From assembly GCA_002746565.1 (NCBI GenBank), contig PDPI01000022.1:58508-122507 (forward strand): a stretch of DNA of 64,000 bases, given 5' to 3'. Numbering within the stretch: the first letter of the stretch is position 1; each line of letters begins with the position of its first letter. A model generated the notes under the pieces. That model was not told where the DNA came from and made no database searches. It saw only the letters and a program-made list of their open reading frames with translations. Positions 1-10,083 of the stretch are shown piece by piece. Made by a program: the position numbers and the translations under genes. Source of the DNA: Pseudomonadota bacterium. GTDB lineage: Bacteria; Campylobacterota; Campylobacteria; Campylobacterales; Campylobacteraceae.

Positions 1-192
1 GATATAAAGATAGATAAAATTATGCGAGAGGAAGAGTATACAAAGGTTTATATAAAAAGTTATTATTTGGATAAAACTTGCCCTTCAGCTTTGGTAATTA
101 CAAGCCCTAAGGTTTTTGTTAAGATTCCTAAAAAAGATAGTTATAATATTATTTTTGAGGAAGAAAAAGACATCGTAAGATGCGCAATATAA
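1..192 (+). CDS. C-terminal fragment of a CDS cut by the window edge, hypothetical
   Basis: Open frame from base 1: DIKIDKIMREEEYTKVYIKSYYLDKTCPSALVITSPKVFVKIPKKDSYNIIFEEEKDIVRCAI then taa at 190-192. Confidence 0.6.
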   Translation, partial: DIKIDKIMREEEYTKVYIKSYYLDKTCPSALVITSPKVFVKIPKKDSYNIIFEEEKDIVRCAI

Positions 193-195
193 TAG

Positions 196-1554
196 TTAAA
201 AATCAGTTCTAGCATGCAAAATGTCAAATTCTTTTAAGAAATCAAAGAGTATGGGGTTTTGTTTAGGATAGATTATCTCACTTTTTGAACCATTTACGCT
301 GTGGTAGATGGTTGTGTGGTTTAGGTTTGCATTTAGCAAGAGCAAAAGATGTTGTATAAGTGGCTCAAAAGAAGGGGTAAACCAAGCATTATTTGACATG
401 GCTATCATGAATTTTGGTTTGTTTTTGTAAAGTAGAGAGGTTGTGGCCTCAAAACAGATAGCATTTCTTATATTTATGCCTTTTATCTGATAATCCTGGG
501 GGTTTTTTGCTGTGGAAAAATCTTCGGCTCCTTCGTAAAAAATTTCATTTATCCACTTTTTTAAGAAATTTGGCATGGGTATTTCTTCGCCAAAGGGAAC
601 TAGGATTACTTTATGAAAGATGCTTGTTTTTCCGTCTGCAAATACATAAGTTGAATTATAAAACTTTTTATTTTCATAGGTTAGAGCACCTGTGATGATT
701 GTGATTTTTTGGGATTTTTTTTCTAGCATATCCATTAGCTTTGGTATGCGATTTAGAAAAAGCGTGAAGGCGCTTTCTGGGAAGATTATTATTTCTTTTT
801 TCTCTTTTATGGCTTGGTTGATTTTTTGTATATTTTCTCTTACAAATTGGCTTGTCAATTCCTTTTTCCACTTATCCTCTTGGGGAATTTGGCTGTTTAT
901 GAGGGAGATGGAAAATGGCAATTGGTTTTTGGCTAGATCTACTTTAGTATTTAAGCTAAAAAGTAAAAAAACCACAGCAAAAAGTTTTTTATATCCTTTT
1001 AGGGTGGACAAACAAAGCACAAAAAATATAAAAGCAAATAAACTAATATAATCAAGCCCAAAGGGAGTATTTAAAAGCAAAAGTCTAAAATCAAGCCAAT
1101 TAAATCCAAAAGGAGGCAAAAAACTCACAAAAGCGACCAGCAAAAAAGCCCTAATCCAAGTATTTTTGACCACAAGCGAGGGTAAAAGAAATATAAATCC
1201 GTATCCAAGGGCTATAAATAGGCAAGCCACTGGAAAAAGATAGGCAAAACCATAATAAATAAAACTAAAACCTATCCAATAAAACCAAAAAAGTCCCACA
1301 AAAAACCCGCTAAAAAACCAAACGGGAGACTTTTCTTTAAATAGGATGTAAAAGCCGATTATAGGCATTGGAGTATAAAAAAAAGGATTTTGCAATCCAA
1401 AATGATGAAAAACTAAAAAAACTGATAGAAAAATTCCTACAAAAAAGCCTTTTATTATATTTAAAGTGGTAAAATAATCCCTTACAAAATTTTTAACAAA
1501 GGAAAGACATGCAAAACGGAGATTTGATAAGTTCACTTTTACCCCTTGTCGCAC
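196..1554 (-). CDS. lnt: Apolipoprotein N-acyltransferase; start codon uncertain (overlaps yajC)
   Basis: Multi-TM N-terminus plus nitrilase-like domain (IIIFPESAF, NAICFEATTS, MIAMSNNAWF). Confidence 0.88.
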   Translation of the reverse strand: MRQGVKVNLSNLRFACLSFVKNFVRDYFTTLNIIKGFFVGIFLSVFLVFHHFGLQNPFFYTPMPIIGFYILFKEKSPVWFFSGFFVGLFWFYWIGFSFIYYGFAYLFPVACLFIALGYGFIFLLPSLVVKNTWIRAFLLVAFVSFLPPFGFNWLDFRLLLLNTPFGLDYISLFAFIFFVLCLSTLKGYKKLFAVVFLLFSLNTKVDLAKNQLPFSISLINSQIPQEDKWKKELTSQFVRENIQKINQAIKEKKEIIIFPESAFTLFLNRIPKLMDMLEKKSQKITIITGALTYENKKFYNSTYVFADGKTSIFHKVILVPFGEEIPMPNFLKKWINEIFYEGAEDFSTAKNPQDYQIKGINIRNAICFEATTSLLYKNKPKFMIAMSNNAWFTPSFEPLIQHLLLLLNANLNHTTIYHSVNGSKSEIIYPKQNPILFDFLKEFDILHARTDF

Positions 1555-1799
1555 TATTTGCGATATTTTATTTTTTGGTTATAAGACCACAACAAAAACA
1601 GGCTAAAGAGCACAAAGCTATGATAGAAGCCCTAAAAAAGGGTGATAAGATCATAACAAATGGCGGAATTATCTGCGAAGTGGTAAAACCTGAGGAAGAT
1701 TTTATCAAAGTTAAGCTTAATGATGATGTAGTTGTTAAGATTTCTCGCGAATATGTTGCAAAGAAAATCAATAAAATAGAGAGCGAGAAAAATGGGTAA
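1509..1799 (+). CDS. yajC: Preprotein translocase subunit YajC
   Basis: Single TM then FYFLVIRPQQKQAKEHKAMIEALKKGDKIITNGGI; immediately upstream of secD. Confidence 0.95.
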   Translation: MQNGDLISSLLPLVALFAIFYFLVIRPQQKQAKEHKAMIEALKKGDKIITNGGIICEVVKPEEDFIKVKLNDDVVVKISREYVAKKINKIESEKNG

Positions 1800-3366
1800 A
1801 TTTTTAAATTACCGCCTTGTGATTTTTACAATCGCATTGATTTTTGGGTTTGGGTTTTCCATGCCAACCCTTTTGCAAACAAGTTCAGGATCTAAGATAA
1901 CCTTAGGACTTGACTTGCAGGGTGGTTTGCACATGCTCTTAGGCGTGCAAACCGATGAGGCTATAAAATCAAAGATAAAATCCATAGCATCTAGTGTTAA
2001 ATTTTATACAGATGATAATGACATCATCATAGAAGATCTAAAAACAACCCCTGGAGGTGTTATTTTTACCCTTTTGGATGATAGCGAAGTTAAAAATATT
2101 GAAAAAATGATCAAAGATATAAAGGGCATAACAAAAAAAGAAGAAAAGCTCCACTACACCTTAACTTTAACCGAGCAAGAAAAGCTTGATACTATCGAAT
2201 ACGCCATCAACCAAGCAGTCGAAACCATAAGAAACAGACTTGACCAATTTGGCCTAGCTGAGCCAACCGTTGCAAGGCAGGGCAAAGATAAGATTTTAGT
2301 TGAAATTCCTGGTATCAAAACTGGAGCCGAAGAGCAAAGGGCTAGGGAGCTTATAGCAAAGGCTGCTCATTTGCAACTTATGAGCGTTGATGAGAAAAGA
2401 AGCGACCAAGTTTACAATATGAGCAATGCAGAGGCCGCGCAATATGGAGATGTTATCTATGTGGATGCTAGGGATGAAAACCAAAAGCACCTTTTACATG
2501 CAATTCCAATACTTGATGGAAGCATGCTTACAGATGCAAAAGTAGGATTTGATCAGCAAAATCAGCCTTTGATTAACTTTTCACTAAATTCCCAAGGGGC
2601 TAAAATATTTGGGGATTTTACTGGCAAAAATGTTGGCAAGCATCTAGCTATCGTTTTGGATAGCAAGGTTTATTCTGCCCCTGTAATACGTGAGAGAATA
2701 GGTGGTGGAAGCGGTCAGATAAGCGGAGGATTTAGCATAGAAGAAGCTAGAGATGTGGCTATTGCTCTAAGAAGTGGAGCCTTGCTTGCACCTGTGAAAT
2801 TGCTTGAAAAAAGAAGTGTTGGTCCTTCTTTGGGAGCTGATAGCATAAAGGCTAGCTTGATAGCTTTGATCTTAGGCTTTATCGCTGTTGTAATTTTTAT
2901 GATACTCTACTACGGGCTTGCTGGAATTATAGCAAATATTGCACTAATAGCCAACCTTTTCATCGTTTTAGCCGTTATGGCACTTTTTGGGGCAACCTTA
3001 ACCTTGCCAGGAATGGCGGGAATTGTTCTAACCGTTGGTATGGCGGTGGATGCGAATGTTATCATCAATGAACGTATTCGTGAACTTTTGCGCCAAGAGG
3101 CCAGTGTGGCAAAGTCAGTTGAACACGGCTATGCCAATGCTATGAGTGCCATTTTAGATGCAAATATCACAACCCTAATCGCTGCGGTTATACTTTATGC
3201 CTATGGAACAGGACCTATTAAGGGTTTTGCGGTTACCATGAGCATAGGTATCTTAGCTTCTATGCTAACTGCGATCTTAGGAACCCATGGGATTTATGAT
3301 TGGCTAATGCCACGCATTGAAAGAAGTAAAAAAGTCAAACTTTGGTTTGGGATAAAAAGGGGCTAG
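1792..3366 (+). CDS. secD: Protein translocase subunit SecD
   Basis: LGLDLQGGLHMLLGV, GMAVDANVIINERIREL, adjacent to secF. Confidence 0.97.
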   Translation: MGKFLNYRLVIFTIALIFGFGFSMPTLLQTSSGSKITLGLDLQGGLHMLLGVQTDEAIKSKIKSIASSVKFYTDDNDIIIEDLKTTPGGVIFTLLDDSEVKNIEKMIKDIKGITKKEEKLHYTLTLTEQEKLDTIEYAINQAVETIRNRLDQFGLAEPTVARQGKDKILVEIPGIKTGAEEQRARELIAKAAHLQLMSVDEKRSDQVYNMSNAEAAQYGDVIYVDARDENQKHLLHAIPILDGSMLTDAKVGFDQQNQPLINFSLNSQGAKIFGDFTGKNVGKHLAIVLDSKVYSAPVIRERIGGGSGQISGGFSIEEARDVAIALRSGALLAPVKLLEKRSVGPSLGADSIKASLIALILGFIAVVIFMILYYGLAGIIANIALIANLFIVLAVMALFGATLTLPGMAGIVLTVGMAVDANVIINERIRELLRQEASVAKSVEHGYANAMSAILDANITTLIAAVILYAYGTGPIKGFAVTMSIGILASMLTAILGTHGIYDWLMPRIERSKKVKLWFGIKRG

Positions 3367-3367
3367 G

Positions 3368-4339
3368 ATGCAGATATTTTCAAAAGATAAAACATACGAT
3401 TTTATGAAGCTTAGCCGTTTTTTTGTGGCTATTTCGCTTATTATTATGTTAGTCTCTTACGGACTTTTAGGTTTTAAAGGGATTAATTATGGTATAGATT
3501 TTTCAGGCGGGACCTTGGTTCAAGTAAAGTATAGCAAAAAAGCGCCTATTCCCCAGATAAGAGAGCAGTTATCAAAGGTAAAGCTTTTCCAAAATGCTAG
3601 CGTTACCGAGTTTGGTTCAGATGATGAGATAGTTATAAGATTTCCAAGTTCATCAGGTGAACTAGGAAGTGATGTGGGCGATAAGGTAAGAGGGCAATTA
3701 AAAGGCACGGGAGAGTATGAAATTCGCCGTGTTGATATAGTTGGTCCAAAGGTTGGCGGAGAGCTAAGAGAAAAGGGTTTAATGGCGATGATGATATCCA
3801 TAGTTGCTATCTTGCTTTATATCGCCTTTAGGTTTGAGTGGAGATTTGCCATAGCCTCAGTTATAGCCTTGATACACGATATTTCCATAACCATAGGCGC
3901 TTTGGTGTTTTTTGGTATAGATGTAAATTTAGATATCCTAGCTGCACTTTTAACCTTGCTCGGGTATTCATTAAATGATACCATTATCGTTTTTGATAGG
4001 ATTCGTGAGGGTATTAGGGAAAGTAGGATATTTGATTTATTTAAGATCATAAACGAATCAGTTTCAAAGACCTTATCGAGAACTTTTTTAACCTCACTAA
4101 CCACATTTTTTGTTGTTTTAACCTTATTTTTATTTGGCGGGGAGATAATCCACGGCTTTGGATTTACCCTTCTCATAGGCGTTGTGGTTGGAACTTATAG
4201 CTCCATCTTTATAGCGTCTCCTATGTTAAAAATATTAGGTTTTGATGTGAAAAAGTTTAAAGAAAAAGAAGCCGAAAAAGAAAAGATAAGAATTCAAAAA
4301 GAAAAAATGCGCGCCCAATACGAAAAAGGCGTGGTATAA
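3368..4339 (+). CDS. secF: Protein translocase subunit SecF
   Basis: GINYGIDFSGGTLVQV, GYSLNDTIIVFDRIRE. Confidence 0.97.
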   Translation: MQIFSKDKTYDFMKLSRFFVAISLIIMLVSYGLLGFKGINYGIDFSGGTLVQVKYSKKAPIPQIREQLSKVKLFQNASVTEFGSDDEIVIRFPSSSGELGSDVGDKVRGQLKGTGEYEIRRVDIVGPKVGGELREKGLMAMMISIVAILLYIAFRFEWRFAIASVIALIHDISITIGALVFFGIDVNLDILAALLTLLGYSLNDTIIVFDRIREGIRESRIFDLFKIINESVSKTLSRTFLTSLTTFFVVLTLFLFGGEIIHGFGFTLLIGVVVGTYSSIFIASPMLKILGFDVKKFKEKEAEKEKIRIQKEKMRAQYEKGVV

Positions 4340-4349
4340 GGAGTAAAGT

Positions 4350-4688
4350 ATGGATTGGGGAAAAGTTTTTTTTATATTTTTTACCTTGATGAGTTTAACA
4401 ACCACGGCTGGGTTTTTGTATGAAGATAATGCCACAGCACTTTTTATAGCTGCTAGTATAAATCTTGTTTCAACCTTGCTGAAAATTGGTGTTAAAAATG
4501 TTTTAGCAGCGGAGCTTTTTGCATCTTCTTTGGTAGCAGACTTGCACCTAATCCCAGCTTTTATAATCCTAGTTTTATATAACAATCTAACTATTGCCAT
4601 AACCCTAGCCATTGGAGCTGTTATAGCAAATGCTTTTTCCATAGGGCTTGTTTTGATAGAGGCGGCAAAAACTAGAGAGGAATTTTAA
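4350..4688 (+). CDS. Small integral membrane protein (DUF6394-like)
   Basis: 112 aa hydrophobic ORF between secF and leuS with tight spacing. Confidence 0.7.
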   Translation: MDWGKVFFIFFTLMSLTTTAGFLYEDNATALFIAASINLVSTLLKIGVKNVLAAELFASSLVADLHLIPAFIILVLYNNLTIAITLAIGAVIANAFSIGLVLIEAAKTREEF

Positions 4689-7138
4689 TGGACTATAAGC
4701 CAAAAGAGATAGAGAAAAAATGGCAAGATATTTGGCTTAAAACCCGAGCTTTCGAGCCAAGCGATGATAGATCTCTTCCTAAAAAATATATCCTAAGCAT
4801 GTTCCCATATCCAAGTGGGCGAATCCACATGGGACATGTTAGAAATTATAGCATAGGCGACTCGATTGCTAGATTTTACAAAAAGCAAGGCTACAATGTC
4901 TTGCATCCAATAGGCTGGGATAGCTTTGGAATGCCCGCTGAAAATGCTGCCATAAAGCATAAAACTCACCCTAAAAAATGGACCTATGAAAATATCGACT
5001 ATATGAGGCGTGAGTTAAACACCTTGGGATTTTCCTTCTCAAAAGAAAGGGAATTTGCAACTTCAGATGAGCTTTATACCAAGCATGAGCAAGGTTTTTT
5101 TATCGACATGTACGAAAAAGGGCTTGTTTATAGGAGGGAAAATCTTGTAAATTGGTGCGATGATTGTGATACTGTTTTAGCGAATGAGCAAGTTGAAGAG
5201 GGTTGTTGTTGGCGTTGTGGCAATGAAGTTATTCAAAAGCAGATGCAAGGGTATTATCTAAAGATTACAAAATATGCCGATGAATTGCTAGACGATCTAA
5301 AAGAGTTAGAGGGCAAATGGCCAAAGCAAGTGCTAACTATGCAAGAGAATTGGATAGGAAAAAGTAATGGTTTGGAGTTTGAGTTTGAACTCGATGAGGA
5401 AAGCAAGGCTAAGCTTGATGGTATTGAGCGATACAAAGTTTTCACAACTCGCCCTGATACCATTTTTGGGGTTACATATTCAGCCCTAGCACCCGAACAT
5501 CAGATAGTTAAAACTTTGATAAAAAACGGACATTTAAGGGATGAAATTGTAGCCAAGATAGTCTCTATGTGTAAGTTAAGTTCCCGCGATAAGCAAAGTT
5601 CCAAAAAGGAAGGCTACGATCTAGGCATAAATGTAATTCACCCTTTAACAGGGGAAAAGGTACCCGTTTGGGTGGCAAATTTTGTTTTGATAGAATATGG
5701 TGGTGGTGCGGTTATGGCGGTTCCTGCCCATGATGAAAGGGATTTTGAATTTGCAAGTGAATTTGGACTGCCCATTAGGCAAAGCATAAAACCATCTAAG
5801 GGCGAATACAATCCAAATGAAGCTTACGCAGAGCCTGGAATTTTGGTAAATTCGGGCGAATTTACAGGATTAAAATCAAAAGATGCGATCAAAAAAATAA
5901 TTTATCATTTTGAACAAAATAATCTTGGTAAAAAAGTTACAAATTATAAATTAAGAGACTGGGGAATTTCTCGCCAAAGATATTGGGGTGCTCCCATTCC
6001 TATGGTTCATTGTTCTAAATGTGGCTTGATCCCAGAAAAAAAAGAAAATCTTCCAATTGCCTTGCCTGAAAACGTGGAAATTACTGGTTCAGGAAACCCC
6101 CTTGATAATGCCCATGAATGGAAAAGGGTAACTTGTCCAAAATGTGGATGTGAAGCAGTTAGGGAGAGCGATACCATGGATACATTTTTTCAATCTAGTT
6201 GGTATTTTTTGCGCTATGCATCTAATCCAAAAAATTGGGAAAATGAGGCTTTTAATAAAGAAGATGTGGCTTATTGGCTAGGGGTTGATCAGTATATTGG
6301 TGGTATTGAGCATGCCATCATGCACTTACTTTATGCAAGATTTTTTACTAAGGTTTTAAGGGATTTTGGATATGTGGATATAAAAGAGCCATTTGAGAGA
6401 CTTTTAACCCAAGGCATGGTTTTAAAAGATGGCTCTAAGATGAGTAAATCCAAAGGAAACACCGTTGATCCAGATGAGATCATAGAAAAATACGGAGCCG
6501 ATACGGCAAGATTATTTATCCTTTTTGCTGCCCCAGCTGCCAAAGAGCTTGAATGGAATGATGATGCGGTTGAGGGAGCTTATAGGTTTATAAAGAGGTT
6601 TTGTGCGAGATCTAGCAATGCTAAAAAGTGCAACTCTTTGCCTCAGATTGAGCATAAAAGCTTAAACAAAAAAGAAAAATATGCCAGAAAAAAAGTGTAT
6701 GAAGCCTTGCAAAAATCCTACGATATGATAAAAGAGGCAAATTATGCTTTCAATACCCTAGTTGCCGCTTGCATGGAAGCACTCAATGCTTTGAATGATC
6801 AAGAAAATGAGGACGTTTGGACGGAGGGATATTTTATACTTTTAAATGTGCTTGAACCCATTATTCCCCATGTTTGTTGGGAATTAAGTGATGATTTATT
6901 TGCACAGGCTAATTTTGCAAAAATACCTATCAAAGAAGAATGTTTTGAAGAGGATGAGCTGACCCTAGCTTTAACCATCAACGGTAAAAGAAGGGCTGAG
7001 ATCATGGTTGATCTTAATGCAAGTAAAGATGAAATCCTATCTGTCGCAAAAGAGCAGGGTGCAAAATGGCTTGAGGGAAAGAATATTATAAAAGAAATTT
7101 ATGTGCCAAACAAGCTAGTAAACATAGTGGTAAAATGA
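4688..7138 (+). CDS. leuS: Leucyl-tRNA synthetase
   Basis: [18 protein letters not shown] (HIGH) and [14 protein letters not shown] (KMSKS) motifs. Confidence 0.98.
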   Translation: MDYKPKEIEKKWQDIWLKTRAFEPSDDRSLPKKYILSMFPYPSGRIHMGHVRNYSIGDSIARFYKKQGYNVLHPIGWDSFGMPAENAAIKHKTHPKKWTYENIDYMRRELNTLGFSFSKEREFATSDELYTKHEQGFFIDMYEKGLVYRRENLVNWCDDCDTVLANEQVEEGCCWRCGNEVIQKQMQGYYLKITKYADELLDDLKELEGKWPKQVLTMQENWIGKSNGLEFEFELDEESKAKLDGIERYKVFTTRPDTIFGVTYSALAPEHQIVKTLIKNGHLRDEIVAKIVSMCKLSSRDKQSSKKEGYDLGINVIHPLTGEKVPVWVANFVLIEYGGGAVMAVPAHDERDFEFASEFGLPIRQSIKPSKGEYNPNEAYAEPGILVNSGEFTGLKSKDAIKKIIYHFEQNNLGKKVTNYKLRDWGISRQRYWGAPIPMVHCSKCGLIPEKKENLPIALPENVEITGSGNPLDNAHEWKRVTCPKCGCEAVRESDTMDTFFQSSWYFLRYASNPKNWENEAFNKEDVAYWLGVDQYIGGIEHAIMHLLYARFFTKVLRDFGYVDIKEPFERLLTQGMVLKDGSKMSKSKGNTVDPDEIIEKYGADTARLFILFAAPAAKELEWNDDAVEGAYRFIKRFCARSSNAKKCNSLPQIEHKSLNKKEKYARKKVYEALQKSYDMIKEANYAFNTLVAACMEALNALNDQENEDVWTEGYFILLNVLEPIIPHVCWELSDDLFAQANFAKIPIKEECFEEDELTLALTINGKRRAEIMVDLNASKDEILSVAKEQGAKWLEGKNIIKEIYVPNKLVNIVVK

Positions 7139-7635
7139 TGAAAAAAATACTTTTGGTTTTTTGTTTGTTGATCTTTGGATGTGGCTATAAACCACTAAGC
7201 AAGGTTAGTAAAAATATTTTAGGAGATAAAATTTATTCTTATGTTAGCACAAGCATAAATGATCCTCAAAATTCTGTTATCATTCAAGATGCCCTAAAAG
7301 AAGCTATTGTAAGTAGATTTGGGGGCAGTTTGGTTCCTAGGCAAAAGGCTGAGAGTATTTTACATGTAAATATAAAATCTGTTAATTTTATACCGACTAT
7401 TTATGATCAAAATGGATATGTGGTCTCCTATAAGGCAAAATTGATTTTAGAGACTAAAACCACATTTGCAAATGGGCAAACATCAAGTTATGACGCTAGG
7501 GGTGAATATGATTTTGACATACAAGCAAATAGTGTTATCAGTGATTCAAAAAGATTTAAAGCCATTAAACTCTCTTCCCTAAGCGCCTTAGATGAATACA
7601 TAGCTTTTATTGCTGTTAAAGGGATGAGAGATTAG
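7135..7635 (+). CDS. lptE: LPS assembly lipoprotein LptE-like
   Basis: Lipoprotein signal [20 protein letters not shown]; follows leuS by 4-nt overlap. Confidence 0.75.
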   Translation: MMKKILLVFCLLIFGCGYKPLSKVSKNILGDKIYSYVSTSINDPQNSVIIQDALKEAIVSRFGGSLVPRQKAESILHVNIKSVNFIPTIYDQNGYVVSYKAKLILETKTTFANGQTSSYDARGEYDFDIQANSVISDSKRFKAIKLSSLSALDEYIAFIAVKGMRD

Positions 7636-8779
7636 TACCTTACAGGATTTTTTAGAATCAAAGCCGATTTTTTATGCAAGAATTGACTACGATAGGATGC
7701 CAAATCTTTTCCAAAAGTATAAAAAGTGCTTAAATTTAAAACCAATCATACATGTTATAGGCACAAATGGAAAGGGAAGTACAGGCAGATGGCTATCTTT
7801 GATGCTAGCTAGATCTGGCGCTAAAGTGGGACATTTTACATCTCCCCATGTGCTAGAATATAATGAAAGATTTTGGAAAAATGGCTCAAATGTAAGCTAT
7901 GAAGAACTTGATAAATGCCATTTTAGGCTTTTGGAAATTTTAGGTGAAGATAGTGAAAAACTATCTTATTTTGAATATAGCGTTTTTTTGAGCGCTTTGG
8001 TTTTTGAGGATTGTGATTTTGTAGTGCTTGAGGCTGGCTTGGGTGGAGAATATGATGCTACAAATGTATTTTCAAAGCGTCTTTCTTTGGTTACCCCAAT
8101 AGGCTTTGACCATGAGGAATTTTTAGGCTCATCCTTAAAAGAGATCGCAACAACCAAATTAAATTCCATAAACACAAATACTATTATTTCTCCTCAAAAT
8201 GATGAAATTATCCTAAAAACTGCCCTAAAAATAGCCCAAAAAAAAGGTGTAAAATTAAAATTAGTTACTGATGATTTAGATCTTAAAGATTTAGATGCCT
8301 ATATGGAAAAATACCAATATCCATCTTTCTTTAAAAACAATCTTTTAAGCGCATTTGCGGGGGCAAAAGAGTTAGGAGTTGGAGTTGATTGGGAGGATTT
8401 GCCACCTTTGGATTTGGTGGGAAGATGTCAAAAGATATCTTCAAATATAACCATAGATGTGGGACATAACCCCCTAAGTGCAAAAGAGGTGGTTAAAAAT
8501 TTTAAAGAAAAAAGTGTAGTTTTGATCTACAATAGTTATCAAGATAAGAATATAGAAAATATTTTATCCATTTTAGAGCCAATTATTTCAAGCGTGAAGA
8601 TATTTCCTTTGCAAAAAAGCCATAGGGAATTAGGAGAAGATACAATCATCAAAAATCTTGAAAAAATGGGCATTAATTGGGATTATTTTGATAATAAAAT
8701 GGATAAAAATCACCAATATTTAGTATTTGGTTCATTTTACGTGGTTGGTGAATTTTTAAAGAGTTTAAATGAAAAATAA
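7631..8779 (+). CDS. folC: Folylpolyglutamate synthase/dihydrofolate synthase; apparent non-canonical start (first ATG at 7697)
   Basis: HVIGTNGKGSTGRWLSLML P-loop, FTSPHVLEYNERF, LEAGLGGEYDATNV; family-like N-terminus LQDFLESKPIFYARIDYDRMP lies upstream of first ATG. Confidence 0.88.
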   Translation: MSTLQDFLESKPIFYARIDYDRMPNLFQKYKKCLNLKPIIHVIGTNGKGSTGRWLSLMLARSGAKVGHFTSPHVLEYNERFWKNGSNVSYEELDKCHFRLLEILGEDSEKLSYFEYSVFLSALVFEDCDFVVLEAGLGGEYDATNVFSKRLSLVTPIGFDHEEFLGSSLKEIATTKLNSINTNTIISPQNDEIILKTALKIAQKKGVKLKLVTDDLDLKDLDAYMEKYQYPSFFKNNLLSAFAGAKELGVGVDWEDLPPLDLVGRCQKISSNITIDVGHNPLSAKEVVKNFKEKSVVLIYNSYQDKNIENILSILEPIISSVKIFPLQKSHRELGEDTIIKNLEKMGINWDYFDNKMDKNHQYLVFGSFYVVGEFLKSLNEK

Positions 8780-9689
8780 GTTTATAGTTACCATAACCGA
8801 TATAGATGGCTCAAGGCATTTTACTCTTCATCAGATAGTAAAGAAATTTCTTTTTTATATTGTACTTTTTGTGCTTGTCATCATAGCAGGTGGGGCTTGG
8901 TTTATCGATAATTTAAGCAATGAGGTTAGGGTTTTGCAGGAGAAAAAAAGTATTCTTTCAAAAAATGAATACGAATTAAACCAAAAAAGCAATAAACTTC
9001 AGCGTCTTATAAGCGAAAAAACCCAGCAATTTGATATGCTACAAGATAAAATCGCATCCATAGAAGAAATGATCGGTTTGGTTCCCGATGAGAGTATAAA
9101 TATAAATAAACGTTTAGAAGAGATAAAAATTTCTGGTTTAACCCAAGAGAAACTTTTCAAGCTAGTTCCAAATGGTCCAGTTATAGAGTATAAGGGTATA
9201 AGTGCAAAATTTGGCTGGAGAATACACCCAGTTAAGAAAACAAGGGAATTTCATTCTGGTCTTGATCTAAGGGCAGGCATAGGAACTCCCATCAAGGCTC
9301 CAGCGGATGGAGTTGTGGAGTATGCCTCGTCTTTCAAGACTGGCTATGGGAAGCTGATCATACTAGATCATAGCTTTGGGTTTCAGACAAGGTATGCCCA
9401 TTTAAGTAAGTTTAAGGTTGAGAATGGGCAGTTTGTAAAAAAAGGTCAGATCATAGGTTATACGGGCAACACAGGACGTTCAACCGGTCCACATCTTCAT
9501 TATGAAGTGAGGTTTATTGGTCGTATTTTAAATCCATTGAATTTTTTCAAATGGACAAGAAGTAATTTTAGAAAAATTTTTGAACAGGAGACACACGTAC
9601 AATGGCAATCTTTAGTAAATCTAATAACCACAGGCAAGGACAATCAAGAAACCCCCAAACGGGTAGGCAAAACTCAGAAACAACAGTGA
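8769..9689 (+). CDS. M23 peptidoglycan endopeptidase (Pgp3/Csd1-type)
   Basis: N-terminal TM + coiled coil; FHSGLDLRAGIGTPIKAPADGVV, HLSKFKVENGQFVKKGQIIGYTGNTGRSTGPHLHYEVR. Confidence 0.9.
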   Translation: MKNKFIVTITDIDGSRHFTLHQIVKKFLFYIVLFVLVIIAGGAWFIDNLSNEVRVLQEKKSILSKNEYELNQKSNKLQRLISEKTQQFDMLQDKIASIEEMIGLVPDESININKRLEEIKISGLTQEKLFKLVPNGPVIEYKGISAKFGWRIHPVKKTREFHSGLDLRAGIGTPIKAPADGVVEYASSFKTGYGKLIILDHSFGFQTRYAHLSKFKVENGQFVKKGQIIGYTGNTGRSTGPHLHYEVRFIGRILNPLNFFKWTRSNFRKIFEQETHVQWQSLVNLITTGKDNQETPKRVGKTQKQQ

Positions 9690-10072
9690 TAGCTTACGGG
9701 GCATATATAAAAGGGGATTTGAGTTTTGAATGTCGTTTGCATGTGGATGGAGAATTAGAGGGCGATATCAAATCAACCAATATGGTAGTTATAGGAAAAA
9801 GAGGTAAAATAAAAGGCGACCTAAAAGCTGATAAGTTGGTTGTGAATGGAAGTTTTGAAGGCAGTGCTGATTGTGATAGGGTTGAAGTTTTAGAGGGTGG
9901 AGTTTTTATAGGTGATGTTGCATCTGAAGAGCTTACCATCGAAGCAAAGGCAAAATTTCAAGGTCAAAGCAAGATAAAGACCAATGAGGTGGAGTATAGT
10001 CAAGCCATACCGATCTTGGAGTCTTTAGAAACTTTAGATGTTGAAAATGATACAAAGGAAAAAAAGTCCTAA
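9602..10072 (+). CDS. Bactofilin (CcmA/BacA-like)
   Basis: Beta-helical repeat GDLSFECRLHVDGELEGDIKSTNMVVIGKRGKIKGDLKADKLVVNGSFEG; downstream of M23 peptidase. Confidence 0.9.
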   Translation: MAIFSKSNNHRQGQSRNPQTGRQNSETTVIAYGAYIKGDLSFECRLHVDGELEGDIKSTNMVVIGKRGKIKGDLKADKLVVNGSFEGSADCDRVEVLEGGVFIGDVASEELTIEAKAKFQGQSKIKTNEVEYSQAIPILESLETLDVENDTKEKKS

Positions 10073-10083
10073 TAAGGAAATAT

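Noticed and set aside
674-1051. Overlapping ORFs 674..871(-) and 692..1051(+) within lnt
   Set aside because: Shadow ORFs with low-complexity, non-family-like translations inside a well-supported gene; same reasoning applied to the many antisense ORFs inside secD, secF, leuS, mfd, dnaB, napA, lon and others.
8225-8246. Possible phase-variable homopolymer tracts (e.g. A8 in folC, T8 near 4370)
   Set aside because: Short A/T runs are expected in AT-rich DNA and sit in housekeeping genes; no poly-G/C contingency tract typical of Campylobacter was seen.
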